Source: JAGTVG01 sp964543195 (GTDB taxonomy: Bacteria; Bacteroidota; Bacteroidia; Cytophagales; Cyclobacteriaceae). Taken from it: DNA of 64,000 nt. The stretch lies in NCBI GenBank assembly GCA_964543195.1, contig CAZIXF010000002.1, forward strand, positions 160,919-224,918. The letters run 5' to 3'. This document shows positions 26,240 through 35,336 of the stretch, piece by piece. Position numbers and translations under genes: made by a program. Under the pieces are notes generated by a model. It had not been told where the DNA came from. It saw only the letters and a program-made list of their open reading frames with translations, and ran no database searches. How positions within the stretch are numbered: the stretch's first letter is position 1; each line of letters opens with the position of its first letter.

Positions 26240-27232
26240 CTAAAATATACCATGAAGCCTGGTTTCGCGAAGCAGGCGCTCCTTATCCACAGGCACAACT
26301 CCAAGCTGCTCACAGACCAGGCCGCCGGCCAGGTTACAGAGCGCAGCCATGAATTTAGGAGGCAGGTCAAGGCTCATGCATAAAGCCGCAATAGCAGTAA
26401 CCGTATCTCCCGCTCCGGATACATCCGATATGGATCGAATATGGGAAGGAATATGAAAATCCCCGTCATGGGAGGAACAGTACACTCCGAGTTCAGACAG
26501 GGTCACGAGTATGTTTCCAATGGCCAGTATCTGTTTAAGACGGCCGACGGCTTTCTTTAATCCTTCTAAATCATGTTTTTCGAGATCGATCTTAAGTCCT
26601 TCCCTGATCTCTTTGAGATTGGGTTTAAAAAGGGTGGCTTCGCGATAGGTCAGGAAGTTCTTTCTTTTAGGGTCAACTACGGTAGGGATGTTCATTTCCT
26701 TGGCGAGGTCAATGGTGAACTTTATGATATCACCATCGAGTAATCCTTTATTATAATCCTCAAAAACAACGGCATGAACCATGGGAAGCAGATCCTGTAT
26801 ATTCTTTTTAAGTGCAGATCGTTCTTTTTCAGAAAGCTCATGGTCCTGTTCTTCATCCACTCTCAGAAGATGTTGTGATCCTGATAAAAACCGTTCCTTT
26901 GTAGTGGTTTTCCTGGAATCGCTCTTAATTATTCCATCCTCCGGCATATATTGTTGTTTTAACAGATTTATAAAATGATCCCCTTCAGGATCTTGGCCAA
27001 TAATGGAACAGAGGATGGGTTCTGATCCCATTGAATTGATGTTTCTTGCCACGTTACCGGCACCTCCCAGTCTCCTTTCTCTCTTTTTCACATGGACAAC
27101 CGGCACGGGAGCTTCAGGAGAGATCCGATCGACCTGTCCCCAGACATAGGAATCAACCATTACATCGCCAATGATCAGGATCCGTTGGTGATTGAATGCT
27201 TCGAAAATTTCTGCGGCCGAGGAGTACTTCAT
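26240..27232 (-). CDS. hldA: D-glycero-beta-D-manno-heptose-7-phosphate kinase-like (RfaE domain I / PfkB family)
   Basis: A 330-residue ribokinase-fold enzyme that phosphorylates heptose 7-phosphate at C1 for ADP-heptose and LPS core synthesis. ILIIGDVMVDSYVWGQVDRISPEAPVPVV is characteristic of the RfaE/HldE kinase domain. GGAGNVARN (about 52) is PfkB signature 1 and DVSGAGDTVTA (about 271) is signature 2 with the catalytic Asp. VVDPKRKNF and FKPNLKEI are also typical. It lacks the adenylyltransferase domain of bifunctional HldE, so that step must be encoded elsewhere. Its start directly abuts the aminotransferase stop (no gap), so it is cotranscribed with it. Confidence 0.85.
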   Translation of the reverse strand: MKYSSAAEIFEAFNHQRILIIGDVMVDSYVWGQVDRISPEAPVPVVHVKKRERRLGGAGNVARNINSMGSEPILCSIIGQDPEGDHFINLLKQQYMPEDGIIKSDSRKTTTKERFLSGSQHLLRVDEEQDHELSEKERSALKKNIQDLLPMVHAVVFEDYNKGLLDGDIIKFTIDLAKEMNIPTVVDPKRKNFLTYREATLFKPNLKEIREGLKIDLEKHDLEGLKKAVGRLKQILAIGNILVTLSELGVYCSSHDGDFHIPSHIRSISDVSGAGDTVTAIAALCMSLDLPPKFMAALCNLAGGLVCEQLGVVPVDKERLLRETRLHGIF

Positions 27233-28432
27233 CTATCTGAGATTTACAAATACCTCCCTGATGCGTTTGATGGCTTCTTTCAATTCATTTTCCGATGCCG
27301 CATAGGATATCCGGATGCAGTCAGGTGCACCGAATGCCTCTCCCGTAACCGTGGATACCTGCGCTTCATTCAACAGATAGAGGCTGAGGTCACTTGCAGC
27401 GTTTATTGTAATATTTCCATCAGATTTTCCGAAGTATGCACTTACATCAGGGAAAATGTAAAAGGCACCTTCTGGTACCGGGGTCTTCAGTCCCGGGATC
27501 TCTTTGATCAGATCGATCACCATATCCCGTCGCTTCAGGTAGGTTTCTGCCATTCTTTTGGTTGGGGCCATCTCTCCGGTAATCGCCACCAATGCGGCAC
27601 GCTGGGTAATGCCACAGATTCCAGAAGTAAACTGGCCTTGTATTTTGCTGCATGCCCTGGCAATCCATTGCGGAGCGGATATATAGCCTATCCGCCAGCC
27701 CGTCATGGCATACCCTTTCGAGAATCCATTTACGGTAGCCGTATTATCCTTCATTTCGGAGAATGATCCCATGCTTACATGTTCGCCTGAAAAGTTAATA
27801 TATTCATAGATCTCATCGGCGATCACAAAGACGTCTTTTCTTACGGATAACACGTCCGCTATGGATTGAAGTTCTTCGCGGCTGAACACAGCACCTGTCG
27901 GGTTACAGGGAGATGAATAAATTACCGCTTTTGTTTTATCGGTAAGCGCATCTTTTACTTGCTGTGCTGTCACTTTGAATCCGTTTTCAAGCGCACCGTT
28001 TATAATTACCGGTACACCCTCCGCCAGTTTGATGATCTCGACATAGGATACCCAGTATGGAGCGAACACGATTACTTCGTCACCGGGATTAAGCAGGCAC
28101 ATGAACAGGTTGGCTATGGAGTGTTTTGCCCCGTTGGAAACCACAATATTATCCGGCGATGTATCGAGTTTATTTTCCCTGTTGAGTTTTTCAGCAATGG
28201 CCTTTTTTAATTCAGGATAACCCGGTACCGGAGGATAAGAGAAGTATTTTTCCTCGTCAATCGCTTTTTTAGCCGCTTCCTGTATGTGTTTCGGGGTTTT
28301 GAAATCAGGTTCTCCCAGGCTCAAACTGATAATATCCTTACCTTGGGCCTTTAATTCACGGGCTTTCTGCGCCATGGCTATCGTGGCGGATTCGGCCAAA
28401 GCGTTGATACGGTTTGATAGATTTGTATTCAT
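27233..28432 (-). CDS. aspC: class I pyridoxal-phosphate aminotransferase (aspartate aminotransferase type)
   Basis: A 399-residue fold-type I aminotransferase. Substrate-side motif SLGEPDFKTP near residue 38, SNGAKHSI near 103, SSPCNPTGAVFS near 170 (Asn for PLP), ADEIYEYI near 205 (Asp to pyridine N), and NGFSKGYAMTGWRIGY near 239 with the PLP Lys. The C-terminal Arg for the alpha-carboxylate is in CIRISYAAS. This is the AspB/I-gamma type common in Bacteroidota; aspartate-oxaloacetate-glutamate is the likely reaction, though prephenate activity occurs in relatives. It is the first gene of a two-gene unit with hldA. The 294-bp gap upstream is shared with the divergent porin gene. Confidence 0.9.
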   Translation of the reverse strand: MNTNLSNRINALAESATIAMAQKARELKAQGKDIISLSLGEPDFKTPKHIQEAAKKAIDEEKYFSYPPVPGYPELKKAIAEKLNRENKLDTSPDNIVVSNGAKHSIANLFMCLLNPGDEVIVFAPYWVSYVEIIKLAEGVPVIINGALENGFKVTAQQVKDALTDKTKAVIYSSPCNPTGAVFSREELQSIADVLSVRKDVFVIADEIYEYINFSGEHVSMGSFSEMKDNTATVNGFSKGYAMTGWRIGYISAPQWIARACSKIQGQFTSGICGITQRAALVAITGEMAPTKRMAETYLKRRDMVIDLIKEIPGLKTPVPEGAFYIFPDVSAYFGKSDGNITINAASDLSLYLLNEAQVSTVTGEAFGAPDCIRISYAASENELKEAIKRIREVFVNLR

Positions 28433-28726
28433 TTTACCAGATGTCGTTGATCAGGGGTTGTCGGTTTCAAAATTATCAATATTGATTGAAGGGAAACAAT
28501 AATTTAAAAAAATTTCTTCAGGAATAATGACCCCTGCGGGTTGAATTTTTTTTCTACGCAAATGATTGGAATGAGCATTTATGAAAAGTATTGATTTTAA
28601 TTTTCGGTTTTTATTAATGGCCCGGGAGTAAGTGTTGATACACAAAAGGATCAGCTTTTTTCTCCATTTATTTTCTGTGCATTGGACAAGAATTTCCAGG
28701 ATTTTGTAATTTGGCGGAAAAAGATC

Positions 28727-29791
28727 ATGCGAAGAAATATACTGCTTATCTTCCTGATAGTCTTTTCAGGTTCCGGCCAGGTGGTGGCACAATTCGATTC
28801 TGCATTTCATATCACCGCCGGTGTGGACGTATATTATGGGTATGATTTTAACAGGCCTCTTAACCGGAACAGGCAATATGTTACGGTGGCGGCCAGGCAT
28901 AACGAATTCAATTTGAACTGGGGATTTATTAAGGCCAATTACGATGATAACCGGATAAGGGCCAATATGGCACTTCATACCGGTACTTATCCGGTATTTA
29001 ATTATGCAAATGAACCTTCCGATCTTCTGAAACTCATTGCAGAGGCCAATGCCGGCATCAGGATCAGTGATATGCTATGGGTTGACGTGGGCATCATGCC
29101 CTCACATATCGGTTATGAAAATACATTCTCATTTCACAATGAGATGTATACCCATTCTTTCATGGCTGAACATACACCTTATTTTTCCACGGGCATTCAG
29201 TTCACTGCAGCCCTGAGTGAATCTTTTGATTTCCGGTTCGTTGTACTGAATGGCTGGCAGAATATCGCAGAGACCAACTCGGGCAAATCGGTGGGCATTC
29301 AATTGAACTATCGTCCGGCACCGGATCTTGAACTCAACTATTCCAATTACCTGGGGAATGAAAGTCCGGTAAGAGACGATATCAAACTCCGGTTTTACAA
29401 TCATTTTTACGCCAAATATTTTATACAGGACAACTGGCATATCGTGGGATCCTTTGATTACGGAAGGCAGGAATTGCTTAACAGTGAGGAAACCGGTAAC
29501 CTATTTGCCTTCCTGGCCATTACCCAGTACGACATAAACGAACATTTCAACATAGCAGCCCGGCTTGAACATTTTAATGACCAGGAAGAGATCCTTGTGG
29601 GTACGGGCACACCCAATGGTTTTACCAACAGCAATCTGGGCATTGCCCTGAATTACTTTCCAGTGTCTTTTGCAAAACTCCGTATTGAAGGCCGCAGCTA
29701 TACTTCACCAGATGATATTTACGATGCCGGGGAAAATGACAGCCAGAATACTTTCCTGCTGGTAGGAAGTTTAGCGGTGAATTTGAAATAG
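28727..29791 (+). CDS. BBP2-family outer-membrane porin (OmpL-like)
   Basis: A 354-residue outer-membrane beta-barrel. Signal peptide MRRNILLIFLIVFSGSGQVVA is cleaved before QFDSAF. The mature part alternates as in a porin. FHITAGVDVYYGYDFNRP, HNEFNLNWGFIKANYDD, MALHTGTYP, EANAGIRI, WVDVGIMPSHIGYE and VLNGWQNI are strongly reminiscent of the BBP2/OmpL-like porin family of Bacteroidota. Start 28727 is chosen over 28682 because it opens the signal peptide. The C-terminal strand ends SLAVNLK. It is likely a general or small-solute porin. Its stop is followed after 3 nt by a run of 8-bp repeats that fills the space to convergent clpS. Confidence 0.85.
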   Translation: MRRNILLIFLIVFSGSGQVVAQFDSAFHITAGVDVYYGYDFNRPLNRNRQYVTVAARHNEFNLNWGFIKANYDDNRIRANMALHTGTYPVFNYANEPSDLLKLIAEANAGIRISDMLWVDVGIMPSHIGYENTFSFHNEMYTHSFMAEHTPYFSTGIQFTAALSESFDFRFVVLNGWQNIAETNSGKSVGIQLNYRPAPDLELNYSNYLGNESPVRDDIKLRFYNHFYAKYFIQDNWHIVGSFDYGRQELLNSEETGNLFAFLAITQYDINEHFNIAARLEHFNDQEEILVGTGTPNGFTNSNLGIALNYFPVSFAKLRIEGRSYTSPDDIYDAGENDSQNTFLLVGSLAVNLK

Positions 29792-29793
29792 AT

Positions 29794-29862
29794 TTAACTC
29801 CACAACTCTCCAACTCCACAACTCCCACAACTCTCCAACTCCCCAACTCCCCAACTCCACAA
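29794..29862. repeat. 8-bp tandem repeat (CCAACTCC-like) between porin and clpS
   Basis: About eight degenerate copies of an 8-mer (CCACAACT, CTCCAACT, CCCCAACT), with one 9-bp unit. They occupy the whole gap between the convergent porin and clpS stops. No stem-loop or T-run is present. Confidence 0.85.
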
Positions 29863-30144
29863 CTATACAATCTTTGCATCTATCCCCGCGTCGGTGATCC
29901 CTTCACGCATGGGCTTCAGTTTTCTGTAGGTGCCGGTTTTTACCGTACATTTACCACGGTAATGGATCAGCCAGGTACATTGTTCGGCCTGATGGTAGGT
30001 GTGTTTGCACACTCTTACCAGGGTGTTGATCACATGATCGAAGGTATTGTAGTCGTCATTATATACCACCAGATGCTTTGGATCCTCATCATCCTGATCT
30101 TCCAAAACCTCTATCAATTCTTCTTCCTGGTATTGCAAACTCAT
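29863..30144 (-). CDS. clpS: ATP-dependent Clp protease adaptor ClpS
   Basis: A 93-residue adaptor that delivers N-degron proteins to ClpAP. LVVYNDDYNTFDHVINTLV (about residues 25-43) is the core motif with the conserved N-D-D/T-F substrate-pocket residues. ALxxH-like HTYHQAEQ and the strand TVKTGTYRKLKPMREGI follow. The N-terminal acidic tail (EEELIEVLEDQDDEDP) is long and unstructured, as expected for the part that engages ClpA. It is divergent from the SSS symporter. Its stop sits against the 8-bp repeat. Confidence 0.93.
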   Translation of the reverse strand: MSLQYQEEELIEVLEDQDDEDPKHLVVYNDDYNTFDHVINTLVRVCKHTYHQAEQCTWLIHYRGKCTVKTGTYRKLKPMREGITDAGIDAKIV

Positions 30145-30224
30145 AACAATTGTTGAAATTAGGCCTTTCAGATGTATACAAAATTAAAAAAATATATACA
30201 AATTTGGCACCTTAATATCAATAA

Positions 30225-31703
30225 ATGAGTCCGGTTTTAATCATAATCATCATTGGTGCCTATTTTGGCGTATTACTTCTGATAGGGCGTTTTACCTCCA
30301 GGGAAGCCACCAATGAAGTATTTTTTACTGCGGGCCGGCAATCACCCTGGTACCTGGTGGCCTTTGGAATGATCGGGGCCACTCTTTCAGGGGTTACTTT
30401 CATATCGGTCCCCGGCGAAGTCGGGAATAGTAATTTTTATTATTTCCAGTTGGTGCTGGGATATCTTCTCGGTTATTACGTGGTGGCTAACGTACTGATG
30501 CCTTTATATTACCGGATGAACCTGGTATCGATCTATACGTACCTGGAAAAACGATTTGGATTCTGGGCATATAAATCCGGCGCCTTTTATTTTCTGCTTT
30601 CCCGGAGCATAGGTGCGGCTTTCCGGCTTTTTCTTGTGGCGGGTGTGCTTCAGATTGCCATATTCAATGCCTGGAATGTGCCTTTCTGGATAACCGTAAT
30701 GGTCACTATTGTATTGATATGGATCTATACTTATAGGGGAGGAATCAAAACCATCGTGGTGACCGATACCCTTCAGACTTTTTTTATGCTTATGGCGGTG
30801 GGGATCGGCATCTTTCTGATCAAATCCGAACTGGACACCACATGGGCCGGCCTGATAGCGGAAGTGAAGGATAGCCGGTACAGCAGGATCTTTAACTGGG
30901 ACTGGCAAAGTAAAACCAATTTTTTCAAACAATTTTTTTCAGGTGCCTTTATTACCATTGTGATGACCGGCCTCGACCAGGATATGATGCAGAAAAACCT
31001 TACCTGTAAAAATATCGGGGAGGCCAAGAAAAACATGTTCTGGTTCAGTATTACCCTGGTCATTGCCAATTTCTTTTTCCTCTTCCTGGGAGCTTTGTTG
31101 TATATCTATGCCAATTCAAAGGGCATTGCACTACCTGAACGCACGGATAATCTTTTTCCTTTGCTTGCCGTTAATCATTTTGCTGCGATTGCCGGAGTAG
31201 CCTTCATCCTGGGTATAACCGCAGCTGCCTATTCCAGTGCCGATTCTGCATTGACAGCCCTTACCACTTCCTTTTGTGTCGATTTTCTTGGTTTTGAAAG
31301 ACACGAGGAGGAAAGGTATAAAAAAATAAGGATGAAGGTACACATGTCTTTTTCCGTGTTGATATTCGGGGTGATCCTGGTGTTTAAGATTATCAATGAT
31401 GAAAGTGTGATCAATGCACTTTTCCTTGCGGCAGGGTATACTTACGGGCCGCTTTTAGGACTATTCAGTTTCGGCCTTTTCACCAACTATGGTGTTAAAG
31501 ATAAATATGTACCCATAATTGTCGTTTTTGCCCCGTTGTTGAGCTTTCTTTTAAGTGCTCATTCGGAACAATTGTTATATGGGTATAAATTCGGTTTTGA
31601 ACTGCTTATCGTCAACGGCCTTTTTACTTTTATCGGATTATGGTTAATACGAAGCGGACGCACTAGGGCAATTCAAGTGCAGGATCCCAAAAATGCTTCC
31701 TGA
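30225..31703 (+). CDS. sodium:solute symporter (SSS family)
   Basis: A 492-residue integral membrane protein with about 13 helices. FFTAGRQSPWYLVAFGMIGATLSGVTFISVPG is the classic SSS N-terminal region with helix 1 discontinuity. RFGFWAYKSGAFYFLLSRSIGAAFRLFL follows, and GITAAAYSSADSALTALTTSF carries the Ser/Ala positions of the Na2 site. It likely couples Na+ to uptake of a sugar, sialic acid or carboxylate; the substrate cannot be read from the sequence. It is divergent from clpS, and its 3' end overlaps the convergent alkyltransferase-like gene by 41 nt. Confidence 0.88.
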   Translation: MSPVLIIIIIGAYFGVLLLIGRFTSREATNEVFFTAGRQSPWYLVAFGMIGATLSGVTFISVPGEVGNSNFYYFQLVLGYLLGYYVVANVLMPLYYRMNLVSIYTYLEKRFGFWAYKSGAFYFLLSRSIGAAFRLFLVAGVLQIAIFNAWNVPFWITVMVTIVLIWIYTYRGGIKTIVVTDTLQTFFMLMAVGIGIFLIKSELDTTWAGLIAEVKDSRYSRIFNWDWQSKTNFFKQFFSGAFITIVMTGLDQDMMQKNLTCKNIGEAKKNMFWFSITLVIANFFFLFLGALLYIYANSKGIALPERTDNLFPLLAVNHFAAIAGVAFILGITAAAYSSADSALTALTTSFCVDFLGFERHEEERYKKIRMKVHMSFSVLIFGVILVFKIINDESVINALFLAAGYTYGPLLGLFSFGLFTNYGVKDKYVPIIVVFAPLLSFLLSAHSEQLLYGYKFGFELLIVNGLFTFIGLWLIRSGRTRAIQVQDPKNAS

Positions 31704-31989
31704 GGTCTTTTACCTGATCATTCTCGATCTTAACCCCTTCTGATTCGAGAAGCCCTTTCATTCTGTCCGGATCTCCAAAATACCGTTTGCCGGTAAGTAA
31801 TCCATTACGGTTCACTACCCTGTGAGCCGGAATGCCTTTTCCTATGGAGCTGTTCAGGGCCCACCCCACCATTCTGGCACTGCTTCCCGTTCCAAGATAC
31901 CGAGCGATAGCTCCATAGGAAGTGACCCGGCCCTTTGGAATGAGGATTACCACCTCAAATACATCCTGAAAAAAAGAAGACTTATCCAT
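31663..31989 (-). CDS. alkyltransferase-like protein (MGMT homologue without the acceptor Cys)
   Basis: A 108-residue DNA-binding protein. VVILIPKGRVTSYGAIARYLG and SSARMVGWALN form the winged helix with the Tyr/Arg base-flipping residues. The MGMT active site PCHRV is PAHRV, so the alkyl-accepting Cys is Ala. It should bind O6-alkylguanine without repairing it, and flag damage for other repair, as in known ATL proteins; an Ala variant is known in Thermus. ATG 31989 is chosen because the frame upstream (to 32145) encodes an unrelated hydrophobic stretch that overlaps the next gene. Its 3' end overlaps the SSS gene. Confidence 0.82.
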   Translation of the reverse strand: MDKSSFFQDVFEVVILIPKGRVTSYGAIARYLGTGSSARMVGWALNSSIGKGIPAHRVVNRNGLLTGKRYFGDPDRMKGLLESEGVKIENDQVKDLRKHFWDPALELP

Positions 31990-32098
31990 AATGAAGGAAA
32001 TATCGGTCAGCCAATCTCCGATTTTTAAAATTAAGTGATTTAAAACCCATATTGTTAATGATAAGTAAATAAATTTAAGGTAAAAAAGAGGCTGGATC

Positions 32099-33646
32099 AT
32101 GACAGATAACAGATCGATCATTTTTTTTACATTTATTTTCTTCACAGGGTTAATCCTGGCCGGTTGCAGCAGAACCCCTGAAAAAACTTCACAGGACTGG
32201 GAACCTTTGAAAAATGTAGTGGTGATCGTGGGTGATGATCATGCCAATCATGTGCTGGGAAGCCTGGGCAATGAACTTATAAGGACCCCCCATCTTGACC
32301 AGTTGGCTTCGGAAGGCGTATTATTTTCCAATGCGTTTGCCAATTCTCCTCTTTGCAGTGCATCGAGACAAAGCCTTCTTACCGGAAGGTATCCGCATGC
32401 CACGGGAGTTACCCTGCTCACAACCTCATTTCCGGAAGAGCAGGTAACGCTGGCCGATCATCTTAAAAAGTTCGATTTCAATACAGCTATTATTGGCAAA
32501 AATCATTTTAATAATGAGTTGAATCATGGATTCGATATGAAGATTGAACGATCTGATTATTTTGATTTTATATCTGAAAATCCTCCCCGACCTGTTCCCG
32601 ATACCATGGAGACCCGCCCTCCCTGGAAACCTTTCAAGGATCCGTCAAGGATATGGCTTAACGCGGAAACACTTCCTTCGGGTTATTACGACGGGGATGA
32701 TATAGGTACATGGTATGCGGAAATGGCTGCTGAATATATCAATAAGAATAAAAACAACCGGTTCTGCCTATGGCTTGGATTTCATGAACCCCACTCTCCA
32801 TTCAATTTTCCGATAGAATATACAGGGAAATATGATCCTATGGAAATGCCACTGCCTACCGGATCCCCCGAAGATGATGAATTTATCCCGCTTGTTTTTA
32901 AAAACCTCACGGAGGAAGAAAAAAGAGGTATCATTGCAGCTTATTATACCTCGGTTGAGTATCTTGATAAAAACATTGGAATGGTCCTGCGGGCTCTTGA
33001 AGAGGCAGATCTCTCAGATAATACCCTGGTCGTTTACCTTGGTGATCATGGATATCTTCTGAATCATCATAAAAGGTTTGAAAAACATATGATGTGGGAA
33101 GAAGCTGTGAAGGCTCCCCTGATCATCCGTCCCGGTGACCGTGAACCTTTGGTACATGTTCAGGAGGAAATGGTTGAGCTTGTGGATGTAACTCCCACAA
33201 TTGTAGATTTTCTTGGTGTGGAGCCACTCGAAGAAGCCCAGGGAAGGTCATTGATGCCATTTTTCTTCAGGGAAGAGGTGGAATTCAGGGAGATGGTCTT
33301 TTCAGAATTTCTGGCCGACAACAAGGCTATGGTGAGGACGGAGAACTGGAAATATATCTTTACTGCCGGCAGACATGACCTGGCCCAGGGATATGCTACA
33401 GGTAACCCTCCCACAGGTATCAGGCACCGGCTTTATAACCTGAAAGAAGATCCTTACGAACATCATGATGTAGCCAGAATGTCTGCCAATAAAGATGTAT
33501 TACTCAACCTTCAGAAAAAAATGCTTGAAAAATTCAAGGAAACCCATCCGGATGCCGGTCAGTTGTCTGATGGACTGAGTATTGAAGAACAGCTGGCATG
33601 GTTCTGCGAACCGCCTGATAAAAACGCCGATCTAAAGGCTCAATAG
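32099..33646 (+). CDS. formylglycine-dependent sulfatase lipoprotein (S1 family)
   Basis: A 515-residue exported sulfatase with lipoprotein signal (GLILAGC, Cys about 24). VVIVGDDHANHVLG holds the metal Asp pair. LCSASRQSLLTGR is the C-x-A/P-x-R maturation site (Cys about 86), which in bacteria is oxidised to formylglycine by a radical-SAM maturase. HEPHSPF and YLGDHGYLLNHH complete the metal site, and FEKHMMWEEAVKAPLIIRPG is conserved. It removes sulfate from a glycan or glycosaminoglycan in the periplasm or at the surface. It heads a tight operon with an N-acetyl-sugar kinase (9 nt) and MurQ (4 nt), which hints at a sulfated amino-sugar substrate. The substrate is inferred. Confidence 0.9.
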   Translation: MTDNRSIIFFTFIFFTGLILAGCSRTPEKTSQDWEPLKNVVVIVGDDHANHVLGSLGNELIRTPHLDQLASEGVLFSNAFANSPLCSASRQSLLTGRYPHATGVTLLTTSFPEEQVTLADHLKKFDFNTAIIGKNHFNNELNHGFDMKIERSDYFDFISENPPRPVPDTMETRPPWKPFKDPSRIWLNAETLPSGYYDGDDIGTWYAEMAAEYINKNKNNRFCLWLGFHEPHSPFNFPIEYTGKYDPMEMPLPTGSPEDDEFIPLVFKNLTEEEKRGIIAAYYTSVEYLDKNIGMVLRALEEADLSDNTLVVYLGDHGYLLNHHKRFEKHMMWEEAVKAPLIIRPGDREPLVHVQEEMVELVDVTPTIVDFLGVEPLEEAQGRSLMPFFFREEVEFREMVFSEFLADNKAMVRTENWKYIFTAGRHDLAQGYATGNPPTGIRHRLYNLKEDPYEHHDVARMSANKDVLLNLQKKMLEKFKETHPDAGQLSDGLSIEEQLAWFCEPPDKNADLKAQ

Positions 33647-33655
33647 TACAGGGTA

Positions 33656-34501
33656 ATGATTCTCATAGCTGATAGCGGATCGACAAAGACTGACTGGAAA
33701 TGCACGGATGGTGTGGGACGGGTGGCCAGGGCAAATACGGAAGGTATTAATCCTTATTATCTGGAATATGCGGATATTGATAAGGAAATTTTAAAAGCCA
33801 GGGAGCAGCTTCAGGGTATAGAGATTAAACATATTTTCTTTTATGGGGCAGGATGTTCCTCTCCGGATAAAAAAGAAATTGTACAGAAGGCATTGTTGAA
33901 ATATTTTCCATTTAGTGAAGTGGAGGTAAACAATGATATGCTGGGTGCAGCCAGGGCTTTGTGTGGTACACAACCCGGTGTGGTTTGTATACTGGGTACC
34001 GGCTCGGGATCATGCGTGTATGATGGCGAAAGGATATCAAAATCAGTGCCCTCCCTGGGTTTTATCCTGGGTGATGAGGGCAGCGGGGCCTATCTGGGAA
34101 AACAGCTGGTCAAGGATTATCTGAGGGAAGAAATGCCCGGGGAGATTATCGATAAGATCAATCATGATCTGGGTATCACCAAAGATATTATATTGGATAA
34201 TGTAAACCGTAAACCCATGCCCAGTCGTTATCTGGCAGGCTTTGCACGTTTTATTGGTGAGAATGTAAATAATGATTATGTAAAGGAGCTTGTGTCACGT
34301 TCATTCAGGGACTTTACAAGGCATTATATTATCCGTTATGAAGAATCCTTAAAATATAATATACATTTTGTTGGATCAATTGCCCTTATTTTCCGTAAAT
34401 CATTGAAAGAGGTTCTTGAAAATTACCAGCTTAAGCTGGGACGGATTGAAGAAGCTCCTGTTGATGGATTAATCGAATATCACCTGCAAGTTTATTCTTA
34501 A
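33656..34501 (+). CDS. BadF/BcrA-type N-acetylglucosamine / N-acetylmuramate kinase
   Basis: A 281-residue ASKHA-fold kinase of the BadF/BcrA/BcrD group. DSGSTKTDW (about 6-14) is phosphate loop 1, NNDMLGAARAL contains the catalytic Asp, ILGTGSGSCVYDG is phosphate loop 2, and HFVGSIALIF the adenosine motif. Bacteroidota relatives phosphorylate GlcNAc or MurNAc at O6. It starts 9 nt after the sulfatase and ends 4 nt before murQ, so MurNAc (MurK-like) or GlcNAc is the likely substrate. It is cytoplasmic. The exact sugar is not determinable here. Confidence 0.85.
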   Translation: MILIADSGSTKTDWKCTDGVGRVARANTEGINPYYLEYADIDKEILKAREQLQGIEIKHIFFYGAGCSSPDKKEIVQKALLKYFPFSEVEVNNDMLGAARALCGTQPGVVCILGTGSGSCVYDGERISKSVPSLGFILGDEGSGAYLGKQLVKDYLREEMPGEIIDKINHDLGITKDIILDNVNRKPMPSRYLAGFARFIGENVNNDYVKELVSRSFRDFTRHYIIRYEESLKYNIHFVGSIALIFRKSLKEVLENYQLKLGRIEEAPVDGLIEYHLQVYS

Positions 34502-34505
34502 AAAA

Positions 34506-35315
34506 ATGAGCATTACCGAATCTCCTTCGAATTACAGCGACCTGGAAAAGATGAGCATTTATGATCTTCTGATCAATATTAACAGGGAAGACATGACGGT
34601 ACCTCATGCGGTCAGGGAATCAATCCCACAGATGAAAAAACTGATACCAAAGATCGTGGACAAAATGATGGAAGGAGGGAGGTTGTTTTATGTTGGAGCG
34701 GGAACAAGTGGACGACTGGGTATTGTAGATGCTTCCGAATGTCCGCCAACCTATGGCGTGCCACACGGTATGGTAATAGGCATTATGGCCGGAGGTGACC
34801 AGGCGATCAGAAAGGCGGTTGAATTTGCGGAAGATGATCCTGAGCTGGGTTGGAATGACCTTCAGGAATACGAGATCAATAAACTTGATGTGGTAATCGG
34901 TATAGCCGCCAGTGGGCGTACCCCCTATGTGATCGGCGCTGTTCAACGAGCAAGAGACGAAGGCTTGGTTACAGGATGTATAACCTGCAATAAGGATACC
35001 CGCCTTGCTGAGGCAGCGGAATACCCGATCGAAGTGATCGTCGGTCCTGAATTTGTTACAGGAAGTACCAGGATGAAGGCGGGAACCGCCCAGAAACTGG
35101 TGCTCAATATGATCTCTACCTCCATTATGATAAAACTGGGAAGGGTTAAAGGGAATAAAATGGTGGATATGCAGTTGTCCAACACCAAACTTATCGAACG
35201 GGGTATACGAATGATCATGGAGGAACTCGGAATAGATGATAAGGATGAGGCCCTGAAGCTGCTGAAAGAACACGGCTCTGTCAGGAAAGCAGTCGACGCC
35301 GCCGGCAATAAGTAA
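34506..35315 (+). CDS. murQ: N-acetylmuramic acid 6-phosphate etherase
   Basis: A 269-residue SIS-domain enzyme that cleaves the lactyl ether of MurNAc 6-phosphate to give GlcNAc 6-phosphate and D-lactate. LFYVGAGTSGRLGIVDASECPPTYG (about 61-84) holds the sugar-phosphate loop and catalytic Glu. IAASGRTPYVIGA is the second SIS loop, and GSTRMKAGTAQKLVLN is the MurQ signature. The C-terminal helix ends EHGSVRKAVDAA. Its place behind the kinase gives a complete MurNAc to GlcNAc-6-P route. Downstream is a 101-bp tandem repeat and then a convergent GH130 gene. Confidence 0.95.
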   Translation: MSITESPSNYSDLEKMSIYDLLININREDMTVPHAVRESIPQMKKLIPKIVDKMMEGGRLFYVGAGTSGRLGIVDASECPPTYGVPHGMVIGIMAGGDQAIRKAVEFAEDDPELGWNDLQEYEINKLDVVIGIAASGRTPYVIGAVQRARDEGLVTGCITCNKDTRLAEAAEYPIEVIVGPEFVTGSTRMKAGTAQKLVLNMISTSIMIKLGRVKGNKMVDMQLSNTKLIERGIRMIMEELGIDDKDEALKLLKEHGSVRKAVDAAGNK

Positions 35316-35336
35316 AAAATAAGTAAAGCCATCCAT

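Noticed and set aside
26086..26370. 94-codon minus-strand frame overlapping the hldA 3' end
   Set aside because: It overlaps hldA in another phase, and the unique part has no family pattern.
34620..35336. 238-codon minus-strand frame opposite murQ
   Set aside because: It is a complete antisense shadow of a strongly conserved gene and has no domain pattern.
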